Shown piece after piece: positions 51,084 through 62,001 of a DNA stretch of 64,000 nucleotides. The translations under genes and the position numbers were made by a program. The notes beneath the pieces were generated by a model, which saw nothing but the letters and a program-made list of their open reading frames with translations, did not search any database and was not told the DNA's origin. This stretch comes from Mycolicibacterium sp. GTDB lineage: Bacteria; Actinomycetota; Actinomycetes; Mycobacteriales; Mycobacteriaceae. The stretch lies in contig NZ_JAEMTA010000027.1 in assembly GCF_016462545.1 (NCBI RefSeq), positions 1 to 64,000 of the forward strand. The letters are read 5' to 3'. Position 1 is the stretch's first letter, and each line of letters opens with the position of its first letter.

Positions 51084-51674
51084 GTGAGCCAGCTGTCCTT
51101 CTTCTCGGCGGAGGCGGTGCCGCCTGCGGTCGCCGACCTCACCGGGATTCTGGCTGCGCCGGGACAGGTGGTGCTCGTCGGCCAGGGTGACGAGCGCGCC
51201 GCGCGCCTGTCGGTGGTGGTCGATCAACTGTGGCGGGCGGAGGCGCTGGCCGAGATGATCGCCGAGGCCGGTCTACGACCCGAGATCGGCCGCACCGATG
51301 AGGACAGCCCCCTGGTCCGCACCGCGCCGGACCGACGGCTGTCGACGATCGCGGCAAACTGGACGCGCGGTGCCGTCAAGACGGTGCCTGCCCAATGGTT
51401 GCCCGGTCCGCGCGAGTTGCGGGCGTGGACGCTGGCCGCCGGAACCCCGGAGGCCGACCGCTACCTGCTCGGTTTGGATCCGCACGCGCCGGATACGCAT
51501 TCCGCACTGGCATCGGCCATGATGCGGGTGGGAATCGCGCCGACGTTGATCGGCACTCGCGGGACGCACCCAGCCCTCCGGATCAGCGGGCGTAGGCGGT
51601 TATCGCGCCTGGTAGAGAACGTGGGGGAACCGCCGGGCGACACCGACGCGTTCCACCATTGGCCGCGTACGTAG
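51084..51674 (+). CDS. Conserved actinobacterial protein (Rv3647c-like), function unknown
   Basis: A 196-residue soluble protein beginning MSQLSFFSAEAVPPAVADLTG. Recognisable stretches: VVVDQLWRAEALAEMIAEAGL, VRTAPDRRLSTIAANW, ALRISGRRRLSRLVENVGEPP. No catalytic motif evident. It is conserved next to topA across mycobacteria. The GTG start is supported by a leaderless TAGGGT promoter. A 133-bp gap separates it from topA. Confidence 0.8.
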   Translation: MSQLSFFSAEAVPPAVADLTGILAAPGQVVLVGQGDERAARLSVVVDQLWRAEALAEMIAEAGLRPEIGRTDEDSPLVRTAPDRRLSTIAANWTRGAVKTVPAQWLPGPRELRAWTLAAGTPEADRYLLGLDPHAPDTHSALASAMMRVGIAPTLIGTRGTHPALRISGRRRLSRLVENVGEPPGDTDAFHHWPRT

Positions 51675-51807
51675 TGGCACCCTCCGGGGAAGCCAGTTTG
51701 CGTAGGCTCGCGCGGAGTGCGAAATTGTCAGGTGCCGTGGGCTGGTGGGGCCGCTGATTCAGTAGTCCCGCGTTCATTGGCGGCATAGAAGTGGAGCGTA
51801 AACACAG

Positions 51808-54627
51808 TTGGCTGACTCCGACGGTGGCAGCAGCAATGGCAGGATTCGGCGACTCGTCATAGTCGAGTCGCCTACCAAGGCGCGCAAAATCGCCGGGTAC
51901 CTCGGATCCAGCTACATCGTGGAATCGTCGCGTGGCCACATCCGCGACCTCCCTCGCGCCGCAGCGGACGTCCCCGCCAAGTACAAGGCCGAACCGTGGG
52001 CCCGGCTCGGGGTGAACGTCGACGCGGACTTCGAACCGCTCTACATCATCAGCCCCGAGAAGAAGAGCACGGTCACCGAACTCAAGGCTCTGCTGAAGGA
52101 TGTCGACGAGCTCTATCTGGCGACGGACGGCGACCGTGAGGGCGAGGCGATCGCCTGGCACCTGCTCGAGACGCTGAAGCCGCGCATCCCGGTCAAGCGG
52201 ATGGTGTTCCACGAGATCACCGAATCGGCCATCCAAGCCGCCGCCAACGACCCCCGCGACCTGGACATCGACCTGGTCGACGCACAGGAGACCCGCCGCA
52301 TCCTGGACCGGCTGTACGGCTACGAGGTCAGTCCGGTGCTGTGGAAGAAGGTCGCGCCGAAGCTGTCGGCGGGCCGCGTCCAGTCCGTGGCGACCAGGAT
52401 CATCGTGCAGCGCGAGCGCGAGCGCATGGCGTTCCGCAGTGCCGGCTATTGGGACGTCACCGCGGAGCTGGACGCCAGCGTGTCCGACGCGCAGGCCTCG
52501 CCGCCGAAGTTCTCGGCCAAGCTGAACACCGTCGACGGCAAGCGCGTGGCCAGCGGTCGCGACTTCGACTCGCTCGGCGGGCTCCGCAAGCCCGACGAGG
52601 TGCGGGTGCTCACCGAAAGTGCCGCATCGGCGCTGGCGAGCGGGCTGCGCGGGGCGCAGCTCAGCGTCGCGTCGGTCGAGCAGAAGCCCTACACCCGTCG
52701 GCCGTACCCGCCCTTCATGACCTCGACGCTGCAGCAGGAGGCCGGGCGCAAGCTGCGGTTCTCCTCGGAACGATGCATGAGCATCGCCCAGCGGCTGTAC
52801 GAGAACGGCTACATCACCTACATGCGCACCGACTCGACGACGCTGTCGGAGACGGCGATCAACGCGGCCCGCAACCAGGCCAGGCAGCTCTATGGCGAGG
52901 AGTACGTCCATCCGACGGCCCGCCAGTACACCCGCAAGGTGAAGAACGCGCAGGAGGCCCACGAGGCCATCAGGCCGTCGGGCGACGTCTTTCAGACCCC
53001 GGGTCAGCTGCATTCGGCGTTGGACAACGACGAGTTCCGGCTCTACGAGCTGATCTGGCAGCGCACGGTCGCCTCGCAGATGGCCGATGCCCGCGGGACG
53101 ACGCTCTCACTGCGCATCGCCGGTGCGGCGACGTCCGGCGAGCAGGTGGTGTTCAGCGCCAGCGGGCGCACGATCACCTTCGCCGGGTTCCTCAAGGCCT
53201 ATGTCGAGAGCCTCGACGAGCAGGCCGGCGGCGAGGCCGACGACGCCGAGAGTCGACTGCCGAACCTGACGCAGGGCCAGCGCGTCGACGCCACCGACCT
53301 GACCGCGGACGGACACACGACCAGCCCGCCCGCGCGCTACACCGAGGCGTCCCTGATCAAGTCGCTCGAAGAGCTTGGCATCGGGCGCCCGTCGACGTAC
53401 TCCTCGATCATCAAGACGATCCAGGACCGCGGCTACGTCCACAAGAAGGGCAGCGCGCTGGTCCCGTCGTGGGTGGCGTTCGCCGTGATCGGTCTGCTCG
53501 AGCAGCACTTCGGTCGACTCGTCGACTATGACTTCACCGCCGCCATGGAGGACGAGCTCGACGAGATCGCCTCGGGCAACGAGCGAAGGACCAACTGGCT
53601 CAACAACTTCTACTTCGGTGGCGAGCACGGCGTCGACGGCTCCATCGCCCGAGCCGGTGGTCTCAAGAAGCTGGTCGGCGGCAACCTCGAGGAGATCGAC
53701 GCTCGAGAAGTCAACTCCATCAAGCTCTTCGAGGATGATCAGGGACGTACGATCAACGTTCGGGTCGGCCGCAACGGTCCGTACCTGGAACGGATGATCG
53801 CGGACCCGGACGATCTCGACGGAGAGCTCAAGCCGCAGCGGGCCAATCTCAAGGACGAGCTGACCCCCGACGAGCTGACCCTCGAACTCGCCGAGAAGCT
53901 GTTCTCCACACCGCAGGAGGGCCGCCCGCTGGGCGTCGATCCGGTCTCCGGACACGAGATCGTCGCCAAGGACGGCCGGTACGGTCCGTACGTCACCGAG
54001 GTGTTGCCTGCACCACCGGAGGAGCCCGACGACGGCGCGCCGGCGAAGAAGGGCAAGAAGCCGCCGGTCGGCCCGAAGCCGCGCACGGGTTCGCTGTTGC
54101 AGTCCATGGACCTCGAGACCGTCACGCTCGAGGATGCGTTGAAGCTGCTCTCGCTACCCCGCGTCGTCGGCGTCGACCCCTCGTCAGGCGAGGAGATCAC
54201 CGCGCAGAATGGCCGCTACGGGCCATACCTGAAGCGCGGCACCGATTCTCGATCGCTGGCCACCGAGGATCAGATGTTCACCATCACCCTCGACGAGGCT
54301 CTGAAGATCTACTCCGAACCCAAGCGCCGGGGTAGGCAGGGCGCGGCGACCCCGCCGTTGCGCGAGCTGGGCAACGACCCGGTGTCGGAGAAGCCGATGG
54401 TGATCAAGGACGGTCGCTTCGGCCCGTACGTGACCGATGGCGAGACCAACGCCAGCTTGCGCAAGGGTGACGACGTCATGTCGATCACCGATGGGCGGGC
54501 GTCGGAACTGCTGGCCGACCGGCGCGCTCGCGGGCCGGTGAAGAAGAAGGCGCCCGCGAAGAAGGCCGCCAAGAAGACGCCTGCGAAGAAGGCTCCGGCG
54601 AAGAAGGCCGCAGCCAAGAAGGGTTAG
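51808..54627 (+). CDS. topA: DNA topoisomerase I
   Basis: A 939-residue type IA topoisomerase. The toprim domain starts LVIVESPTKARKIAGYLG (Glu) and has the acidic DGDREGEAIAWH; the catalytic Tyr lies in ITYMRTDSTTL. The C-terminal region lacks zinc fingers and instead has several repeated DNA-binding units (each with NGRYGPYL- or DGRFGPYV-like cores), ending in a lysine-rich tail of repeated APAKKA units, all as known for mycobacterial TopA (Rv3646c). It relaxes negative supercoils. The start is TTG 51808, corresponding to the V/M-A-D start in M. tuberculosis. Stop overlaps that of the adenylate cyclase gene by four bases. Confidence 0.97.
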   Translation: MADSDGGSSNGRIRRLVIVESPTKARKIAGYLGSSYIVESSRGHIRDLPRAAADVPAKYKAEPWARLGVNVDADFEPLYIISPEKKSTVTELKALLKDVDELYLATDGDREGEAIAWHLLETLKPRIPVKRMVFHEITESAIQAAANDPRDLDIDLVDAQETRRILDRLYGYEVSPVLWKKVAPKLSAGRVQSVATRIIVQRERERMAFRSAGYWDVTAELDASVSDAQASPPKFSAKLNTVDGKRVASGRDFDSLGGLRKPDEVRVLTESAASALASGLRGAQLSVASVEQKPYTRRPYPPFMTSTLQQEAGRKLRFSSERCMSIAQRLYENGYITYMRTDSTTLSETAINAARNQARQLYGEEYVHPTARQYTRKVKNAQEAHEAIRPSGDVFQTPGQLHSALDNDEFRLYELIWQRTVASQMADARGTTLSLRIAGAATSGEQVVFSASGRTITFAGFLKAYVESLDEQAGGEADDAESRLPNLTQGQRVDATDLTADGHTTSPPARYTEASLIKSLEELGIGRPSTYSSIIKTIQDRGYVHKKGSALVPSWVAFAVIGLLEQHFGRLVDYDFTAAMEDELDEIASGNERRTNWLNNFYFGGEHGVDGSIARAGGLKKLVGGNLEEIDAREVNSIKLFEDDQGRTINVRVGRNGPYLERMIADPDDLDGELKPQRANLKDELTPDELTLELAEKLFSTPQEGRPLGVDPVSGHEIVAKDGRYGPYVTEVLPAPPEEPDDGAPAKKGKKPPVGPKPRTGSLLQSMDLETVTLEDALKLLSLPRVVGVDPSSGEEITAQNGRYGPYLKRGTDSRSLATEDQMFTITLDEALKIYSEPKRRGRQGAATPPLRELGNDPVSEKPMVIKDGRFGPYVTDGETNASLRKGDDVMSITDGRASELLADRRARGPVKKKAPAKKAAKKTPAKKAPAKKAAAKKG

Positions 54628-56222
54628 CTCTCCGAGGACTCGACTCGGCTCGGAATGTTGCTGGACGCGGCGAGATTGAGTGGCCGCGCGAGTTGGGTCG
54701 GTGCGCTGCGGCCGCGCAGTTCGACGATCTCGCCGACATCCCAGCACAAAGCCTCGGCGTCGAGCGCGCCGCTGACCGCGATCGCCGACGCCAGTACGTG
54801 GCCTTGCTCGAGCTTGGCCAGCTCGGTGAGGCGGGCCGCCTCGTTGACGGGGTCCCCGATGACGGTGTATTCGAAGCGTGCCAGTGCGCCGATGTGGCCG
54901 GCGATGGCCCGGCCTGCGGACACGCCGATTCCGAAGTCCGTCTGTCCCAACACTTCGATGAGCTCGTCGTGTAGTTCTCGGGACGCGGCGAGGGCGGCGC
55001 CGGAGGCGTCGGGGTGTTCGATCGGGGCGCCGAAGATGGCGAGCGCGGCGTCGCCCTGGAACTTGTTGACGAAGCCGCCGTGCCGGTTGACGCTGTCGAC
55101 GATGACGCGGAAGAACTCGTTGAGCAGGCTGACGACCTCGGCCGCCGGACGTGTCGAGGCCAGCTGGGTGGAGCCGACGAGGTCGACGAACAGCACGGCG
55201 ACGTCGCGCTCCTGGCCACCCAACTCGGTGCCGCGCTCGAGTGCGCGGCGGGCGACGTCCTCGCCGACATAGCGGCCGAACAGATCTCGAAGCCGTTGCC
55301 GCTCGGCCAGATCGCGCACCATGTCGTTGAATCCTGCTTGCAGCAGCCCCAGTTCGCTGGCGTCGTAGATCTGCATGTGCGCGTTGTAATTGCCGCGCTG
55401 GACTTCCCCAAGGGCCCAGCGTAATTGGCGCAGGGGGTCGGCGATCGACATCGCCACCAGCACCGTGCCCGCCAGACCGATGACCAGGGCGGCGATCGCC
55501 AGCAGCAGGATCGGGGTGCTGAGCCGCTCGGCCGGCGCGGTCAGAATCTCGAACTTGCTGGCTACCAACGCCAATACGATCGCGAGGATGGGCACGCCCG
55601 TCGACAGCACCCAGGTGAGCACCTGGCGCAGGATCACGCCCGGCGCCCGGAAGTTCGCCGGGACACCACCGCGGAGCGCGGCCACCGCGACGGGTCGCAG
55701 CACACGCTCGGACTGCAGGTATCCGATGATGGCGGTGGCGGTGGCGCCCAGGGCGGTGGCGACAGCGACCACGGGCGCCGAACGACTGGCCACCGGCCAA
55801 CTGGCTGCGATGAAGACGATCGAACCGAGGCACCAGTTCGAGACGCTGATCACGGTCCGGTAGTACGGCATCCTCAGGGCTCGCACGCGAGCCAGCGCCG
55901 TCACTGTCGGGTCACTGGCGCCCAGGAGGCTGTCGCGGCGCTGCCAGCGGATGACCGGGAGCAGCAGCCGCAGGGTCAGCCAGGCCGCCACGGTGAAGGA
56001 AATGAACAGGTAGCCCAGGAAGATGGCCAGGTTGAACGCGGGCAGGTCCTGCAGCTGGATGCGATCCTCCGACGGCAGCCCGAATCGCAGGAAGCCGAGC
56101 ACGAACAGGGCGCCGATGATGTCGGCCTGCAGCATGCCGAGGGTGAACACCGGCCACGGCGTGCGGGCCACCCACCGGACGAACGCGGTGATTCGCCCGA
56201 TCGGTGGTGCCAGCGCGGTCAT
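54624..56222 (-). CDS. Membrane adenylate cyclase with HAMP domain (Rv3645-like)
   Basis: A 532-residue class IIIc-type cyclase. Six membrane segments (residues ~20-250), a HAMP linker (ADPLRQLRWALGEVQRGNYN), then the catalytic domain with the metal Asp in LFVDLVGST, the second metal Asp in KFQGDAALAIFG, the adenine-selecting Lys in that same motif and the transition-state Asn/Arg in IGDPVNEAARL. All catalytic residues are present. In M. tuberculosis Rv3645 is a major cAMP source linked to fatty-acid use and drug tolerance. ATG 56222 follows TACGGT by six bases; a 28-bp dyad covers this promoter. Confidence 0.93.
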   Translation of the reverse strand: MTALAPPIGRITAFVRWVARTPWPVFTLGMLQADIIGALFVLGFLRFGLPSEDRIQLQDLPAFNLAIFLGYLFISFTVAAWLTLRLLLPVIRWQRRDSLLGASDPTVTALARVRALRMPYYRTVISVSNWCLGSIVFIAASWPVASRSAPVVAVATALGATATAIIGYLQSERVLRPVAVAALRGGVPANFRAPGVILRQVLTWVLSTGVPILAIVLALVASKFEILTAPAERLSTPILLLAIAALVIGLAGTVLVAMSIADPLRQLRWALGEVQRGNYNAHMQIYDASELGLLQAGFNDMVRDLAERQRLRDLFGRYVGEDVARRALERGTELGGQERDVAVLFVDLVGSTQLASTRPAAEVVSLLNEFFRVIVDSVNRHGGFVNKFQGDAALAIFGAPIEHPDASGAALAASRELHDELIEVLGQTDFGIGVSAGRAIAGHIGALARFEYTVIGDPVNEAARLTELAKLEQGHVLASAIAVSGALDAEALCWDVGEIVELRGRSAPTQLARPLNLAASSNIPSRVESSES

Positions 56223-56228
56223 GGGACA

Positions 56229-56257
56229 ACCGTATCGGTCCACGGGCGCCGATACGG
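56229..56257 (-). promoter_or_regulatory. Dyad operator over the adenylate cyclase promoter
   Basis: CCGTATCGG (56230-56238) and CCGATACGG (56249-56257) form a perfect inverted repeat with a 10-bp spacer. The near half overlaps the TACGGT -10 (56234-56229) of the leaderless cyclase transcript. The arrangement suggests a repressor site; the binding protein is unknown. Confidence 0.55.
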
Positions 56258-56301
56258 CCGCTGTTCGCTGGCGTCTTGGGCTGGATGTCGCCGGGGAGCA
56301 C

Positions 56302-56307
56302 TAGGGT
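56302..56307 (+). promoter_or_regulatory. -10 element of the holB-like gene
   Basis: TAGGGT, nine bases before ATG 56317, implying a leader of zero to three bases. Confidence 0.5.
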
Positions 56308-56316
56308 TGGCTCTCG

Positions 56317-57537
56317 ATGAGCGGTGTTTTCTCGCGTCTGGTGGGTCAGGACGCCGTCGAAGCCGAGCTGGTGGCTGCCGCGCGGGCAGCCCGCGGTGAT
56401 TCGGCTCACAACCTGACGGCAGCCGGCGCTGCCGGCGGCCGGATGACCCATGCGTGGCTGATCACGGGGCCGCCGGGGTCGGGTCGTTCCATTGCGGCCG
56501 TGTGCTTCGCTGCGGCCCTGCAGTGCACGTCCGAGGGCACTCCGGGGTGCGGTGAGTGCCGCGCCTGCACCACGACCATGGCTGGCACTCACGCCGACGT
56601 GCGACGCATCATTCCCGAGGGCCTCTCGATCAGCGTCAGGGAGATGCGCGACATCGTGCAGATCGCGTCGCGTCGACCCGGCACCGGACGATGGCAGGTC
56701 GTCGTCGTCGAGGACGCCGACCGTCTCACCGAGGGCGCTGCCAACGCGCTGCTGAAGGTCGTCGAGGAGCCGCCGGCGTCGACGGTGTTCCTGCTGTGCG
56801 CGCCGTCGGTCGACCCCGAGGACATCGCGATCACCCTGCGGTCGCGCTGTCGGCACGTGGCGCTGGTGACGCCGCCGCTGGACGCGATCGCCAAGGTGCT
56901 GATGGACACCGACGGCTTGGCGGAGAAGGACGCCAGGTGGGCCGCCTCGGTCAGCGGTGGGCACGTCGGGCGGGCGCGCCGCCTGGCTGTCGACGCGCAG
57001 GCGAGAGAGCGCAGAGAACGCGCGTTGGGGTTGGCCCGCGACGCGGCGACGCCGGCGCGGGCGTATGCCGCCGCCGAGGAGTTGGTGGCCACCGCGGAGG
57101 ACGAGGCCAAGGCCCTCACGGGTGACCGCAACGAGGCCGAGACCGAGGAGCTGCGGACGGCGCTCGGCGCGGGCGGCACGGGCAAGGGTGCCGCGGGCGC
57201 GCTGCGCGGGGCCGCCGGGGCGCTCAAAGAGCTTGAGAAACGGCAGAAGTCGCGCCAGACCCGGGCGTCGCGCGATGCGCTCGACCGGGCCCTGATCGAC
57301 TTGGCGACGTACTTCCGCGACGCCCTGCTGGTGTCGTCGGGCTCGGTTGGACTGCAGGCAAACCATCCGGACATGGCCGACAAGGTGGCGGCGATGGCGG
57401 CGCACGTCCCGCCCGACCGATTGCTCCGCTGCATCGAGGCGGTGCTCGGATGCCGGGAGGCACTGGCGGCCAACGTCAAGCCGAAGTTCGCGGTCGACGC
57501 CTTGGTGGCCACCGTCGGGCAGGCGTTGCGCGGCTGA
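56317..57537 (+). CDS. holB: DNA polymerase III subunit delta' (Rv3644c-like)
   Basis: A 406-residue clamp-loader protein. P-loop region LITGPPGSGRSIAAVCFAAAL has Arg/Ser in place of the Lys-Thr pair, so like other delta' subunits it may not hydrolyse ATP. The zinc-binding cysteines CTSEGTPGCGECRAC are intact, followed by VRDIV-type EMRDIVQIASRRP, VEDADRLTEGAANALLKVVEEPP and the SRC motif LRSRCRHV. It resembles Rv3644c. ATG 56317 is supported by the promoter. Upstream neighbour of tRNA-Thr, 70 bp away. Confidence 0.92.
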   Translation: MSGVFSRLVGQDAVEAELVAAARAARGDSAHNLTAAGAAGGRMTHAWLITGPPGSGRSIAAVCFAAALQCTSEGTPGCGECRACTTTMAGTHADVRRIIPEGLSISVREMRDIVQIASRRPGTGRWQVVVVEDADRLTEGAANALLKVVEEPPASTVFLLCAPSVDPEDIAITLRSRCRHVALVTPPLDAIAKVLMDTDGLAEKDARWAASVSGGHVGRARRLAVDAQARERRERALGLARDAATPARAYAAAEELVATAEDEAKALTGDRNEAETEELRTALGAGGTGKGAAGALRGAAGALKELEKRQKSRQTRASRDALDRALIDLATYFRDALLVSSGSVGLQANHPDMADKVAAMAAHVPPDRLLRCIEAVLGCREALAANVKPKFAVDALVATVGQALRG

Positions 57538-57607
57538 GCGTTTTGGGCGGGCAGCGATGGCTGTCGTAGACTCGTCCCGCCCCGGTCGAAGGCTCTTCGG
57601 CGGGCGT

Positions 57608-57683
57608 GCCGCCTTAGCTCAGTCGGTAGAGCGTCTCACTCGTAATGAGAAGGTCCCGGGTTCGATTCCCGGAGGCGGCCCCA
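57608..57683 (+). tRNA. tRNA-Thr (anticodon CGT)
   Basis: 76 nt with encoded CCA. Acceptor GCCGCCT/AGGCGGC, D-arm GCTC/GAGC, anticodon stem TCTCA/TGAGA with loop CTCGTAA (anticodon CGT, reading ACG), T-arm CCGGG-TTCGATT-CCCGG. Confidence 0.95.
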
Positions 57684-57692
57684 CCCGTATCG

Positions 57693-58073
57693 TCACCCGT
57701 CCGCGAGCGCCTTCGCCGCGATGTTGCGCGCCGTCGCTGCCGCGGGGAAGCCCGCGTACCCACTGGCGTGATAGATCACCTCGGCCAGTTCGTCGTCGGT
57801 GAGACCGTTGGTGCGGGCGATCTTGAAGTGAGCGGCGAGTTCGTCGGAGGCGCGCAGGGCGATCAGGATGCCCAGGGTGACGAGGCTGCGGTCGCGGCGG
57901 CTGATCCCGTCGCGCGTCCATAGCCTGCCGAAGACGTTCTCGATGCCGATCTCCATGAACTCGGGGGCAAACCCGTCGGTGCCGAAGTCGACCTGATCGT
58001 TGGGGCCGTCGGGGAGCACGCCCGGCAGCAGTTCCCGGAAGACCTGAAGACCCTCGTCACGTAAGTTAGTCAT
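57693..58073 (-). CDS. Carboxymuconolactone decarboxylase / AhpD-like protein
   Basis: A 126-residue CMD-family protein: NVFGRLWTRDGISRRDRSLVTLG, then ELAAHFKIARTNGLTDDELAEVI, and a C-terminal YAGFPAAATA. It lacks the CxxC pair of AhpD peroxidase partners, so it is of the decarboxylase-like or unknown branch, keeping the conserved His. ATG 58073 is preceded at seven bases by TAAGAT (58086-58081), predicting a leaderless mRNA, with a dyad across the start. Single gene; substrate unknown. Confidence 0.82.
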   Translation of the reverse strand: MTNLRDEGLQVFRELLPGVLPDGPNDQVDFGTDGFAPEFMEIGIENVFGRLWTRDGISRRDRSLVTLGILIALRASDELAAHFKIARTNGLTDDELAEVIYHASGYAGFPAAATARNIAAKALADG

Positions 58074-58083
58074 GCTTACGATC

Positions 58084-58086
<3 letters not shown>
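58060..58086 (-). promoter_or_regulatory. Promoter and dyad at the start of the CMD gene
   Basis: TAAGAT -10 at 58086-58081. CGTAAG-N9-CTTACG (58060-58080) lies immediately downstream and straddles the predicted transcription start and the ATG. It is placed like a repressor roadblock. Confidence 0.45.
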
Positions 58087-60875
<2,789 letters not shown>

Positions 60876-60883
60876 CTTGCGAT

Positions 60884-60926
60884 TTCGGCGTGCGCACCGG
60901 CGCTGAGCGCCGGTAGCTGCGCCGAA
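60884..60926. terminator. Two-tier hairpin between convergent galE and DUF2304 genes
   Basis: Outer arms TTCGGCG/CGCCGAA enclose the inner stem ACCGGCG/CGCCGGT with loop CTGAG. It sits in the 66-bp gap between the two stops and is built like the hairpin at 22923-22961. Confidence 0.7.
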
Positions 60927-60941
60927 GTCGGGGGTCGGGGG

Positions 60942-61283
60942 CTACTTGGGCTCGGGGACGCGGGCGCCCTCGAGTGCGACCGCCCGTGCCAGCTGCGCGT
61001 ACTTGAGCTCGAGATCCTTGAATCGCATGTAGGTGCTGATCGTGGTGAACAGGAACGCGATGATCAGCGCGTATTCGAGGAGATCGGTGCCGCGCGCGAC
61101 GCCCAGCCAGTTCGCCACCACCGTCGTGTCGTTCGGCCGGACGATCGCATAGATCGCGGCGAGCACGAACACGACGTAGCCCACCTTGACCCACGCCCGC
61201 GATTGGGCACTGCGGCGCGATCGCAGCAGGTACACCAGCAGCGTGACGATGGCCACGATCAGCAGAACCTGAATCCAGTTCAT
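60942..61283 (-). CDS. DUF2304 membrane protein, accessory to PpgS (Rv3632-like)
   Basis: A 113-residue protein with three hydrophobic segments (IQVLLIVAIVTLLVYLL, VGYVVFVLAAIYAIV, LEYALIIAFLFTTISTYM) and a charged C-terminal helix (RFKDLELKYAQLARAVALEG). Rv3632 is reported to increase the activity of the PpgS glycosyltransferase. ATG 61283 overlaps the glycosyltransferase stop (ATGA), so the two are made together. Confidence 0.87.
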   Translation of the reverse strand: MNWIQVLLIVAIVTLLVYLLRSRRSAQSRAWVKVGYVVFVLAAIYAIVRPNDTTVVANWLGVARGTDLLEYALIIAFLFTTISTYMRFKDLELKYAQLARAVALEGARVPEPK

Positions 61284-61978
61284 CGGCGCATTCTCCTTCG
61301 GAGCAGCCCGTCGAAGACGATGTTGACGCCGTTGACCAGCGGCTGACCCTTCGACATCGAATAGTCGGTGTAGAGGATCTCGACGGGCTCCTCGGCCACC
61401 CGCCAGCCGTTCTCGACGATGTCGGCGATGATCTCGCTGGCGTGTGCCATGCCGTTCATCGTGATGTTGAGCCCGTCGGCGACCGTGCGGTTGAACACCC
61501 GCAGCCCGTTGTGGGCGTCGGTCAGCTTCAGCTTGCGACTGGTGGGGCTCAGCTTCGCGATCAACGGGAACAGCACCCGCCGCAGGAGCGGCATGTCGAC
61601 CGGGGCGCTGTCGGCGAACCGCGTGCCCACCAGGATGTCGAGGTCCTCCTTGGTGAGGCGGTCGATCATCCGCATGACGTCCTGGACGCGATGCTGGCCG
61701 TCGGCGTCGAACGTCGCGAAGATCGCCGCGCCAGGTCGGCTGCGGGCATACTCGACGCCAGTTTGGATGGCGGCCCCCTGCCCGAGGTTGACGGGGTGGC
61801 GCACCACGTACGCACCCGCCCGCCAGGCCCGATCGGCGGTGTCGTCGCGGCTGCCGTCGTCGACGCACACCACGTTGTCGAAGACGGAGAGGACGTCGGT
61901 GACGACGTCGGAGATGACGGTCGCCTCGTTGAAGGCGGGGATCACGATCCACACGTCTTGGTAGCGGTTGCCTCGCAT
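61280..61978 (-). CDS. ppgS: Family 2 glycosyltransferase PpgS (Rv3631-like)
   Basis: A 232-residue GT-A fold enzyme of the dolichol-phosphate-mannose-synthase type: WIVIPAFNEATVISDVV, metal-binding DDG (VVCVDDGSRDDT) and DAD (FATFDADGQHRV), followed by VGTRFADSAPVDMP. PpgS makes polyprenyl-phospho-N-acetylgalactosamine, the donor of the galactosamine residue on mycobacterial arabinogalactan. ATG 61978 starts MRGNRYQDV; a TAGTTT at 61996-61991 is a possible -10. Downstream partner DUF2304 overlaps by four bases. Confidence 0.9.
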   Translation of the reverse strand: MRGNRYQDVWIVIPAFNEATVISDVVTDVLSVFDNVVCVDDGSRDDTADRAWRAGAYVVRHPVNLGQGAAIQTGVEYARSRPGAAIFATFDADGQHRVQDVMRMIDRLTKEDLDILVGTRFADSAPVDMPLLRRVLFPLIAKLSPTSRKLKLTDAHNGLRVFNRTVADGLNITMNGMAHASEIIADIVENGWRVAEEPVEILYTDYSMSKGQPLVNGVNIVFDGLLRRRMRR

Positions 61979-62001
61979 GTCGATGCGAACAAACTACACG
62001 G

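Noticed and set aside
51583-53013. 476-codon minus-strand frame opposite topA
   Set aside because: Antisense to intact TopA catalytic motifs and without recognisable domains of its own.
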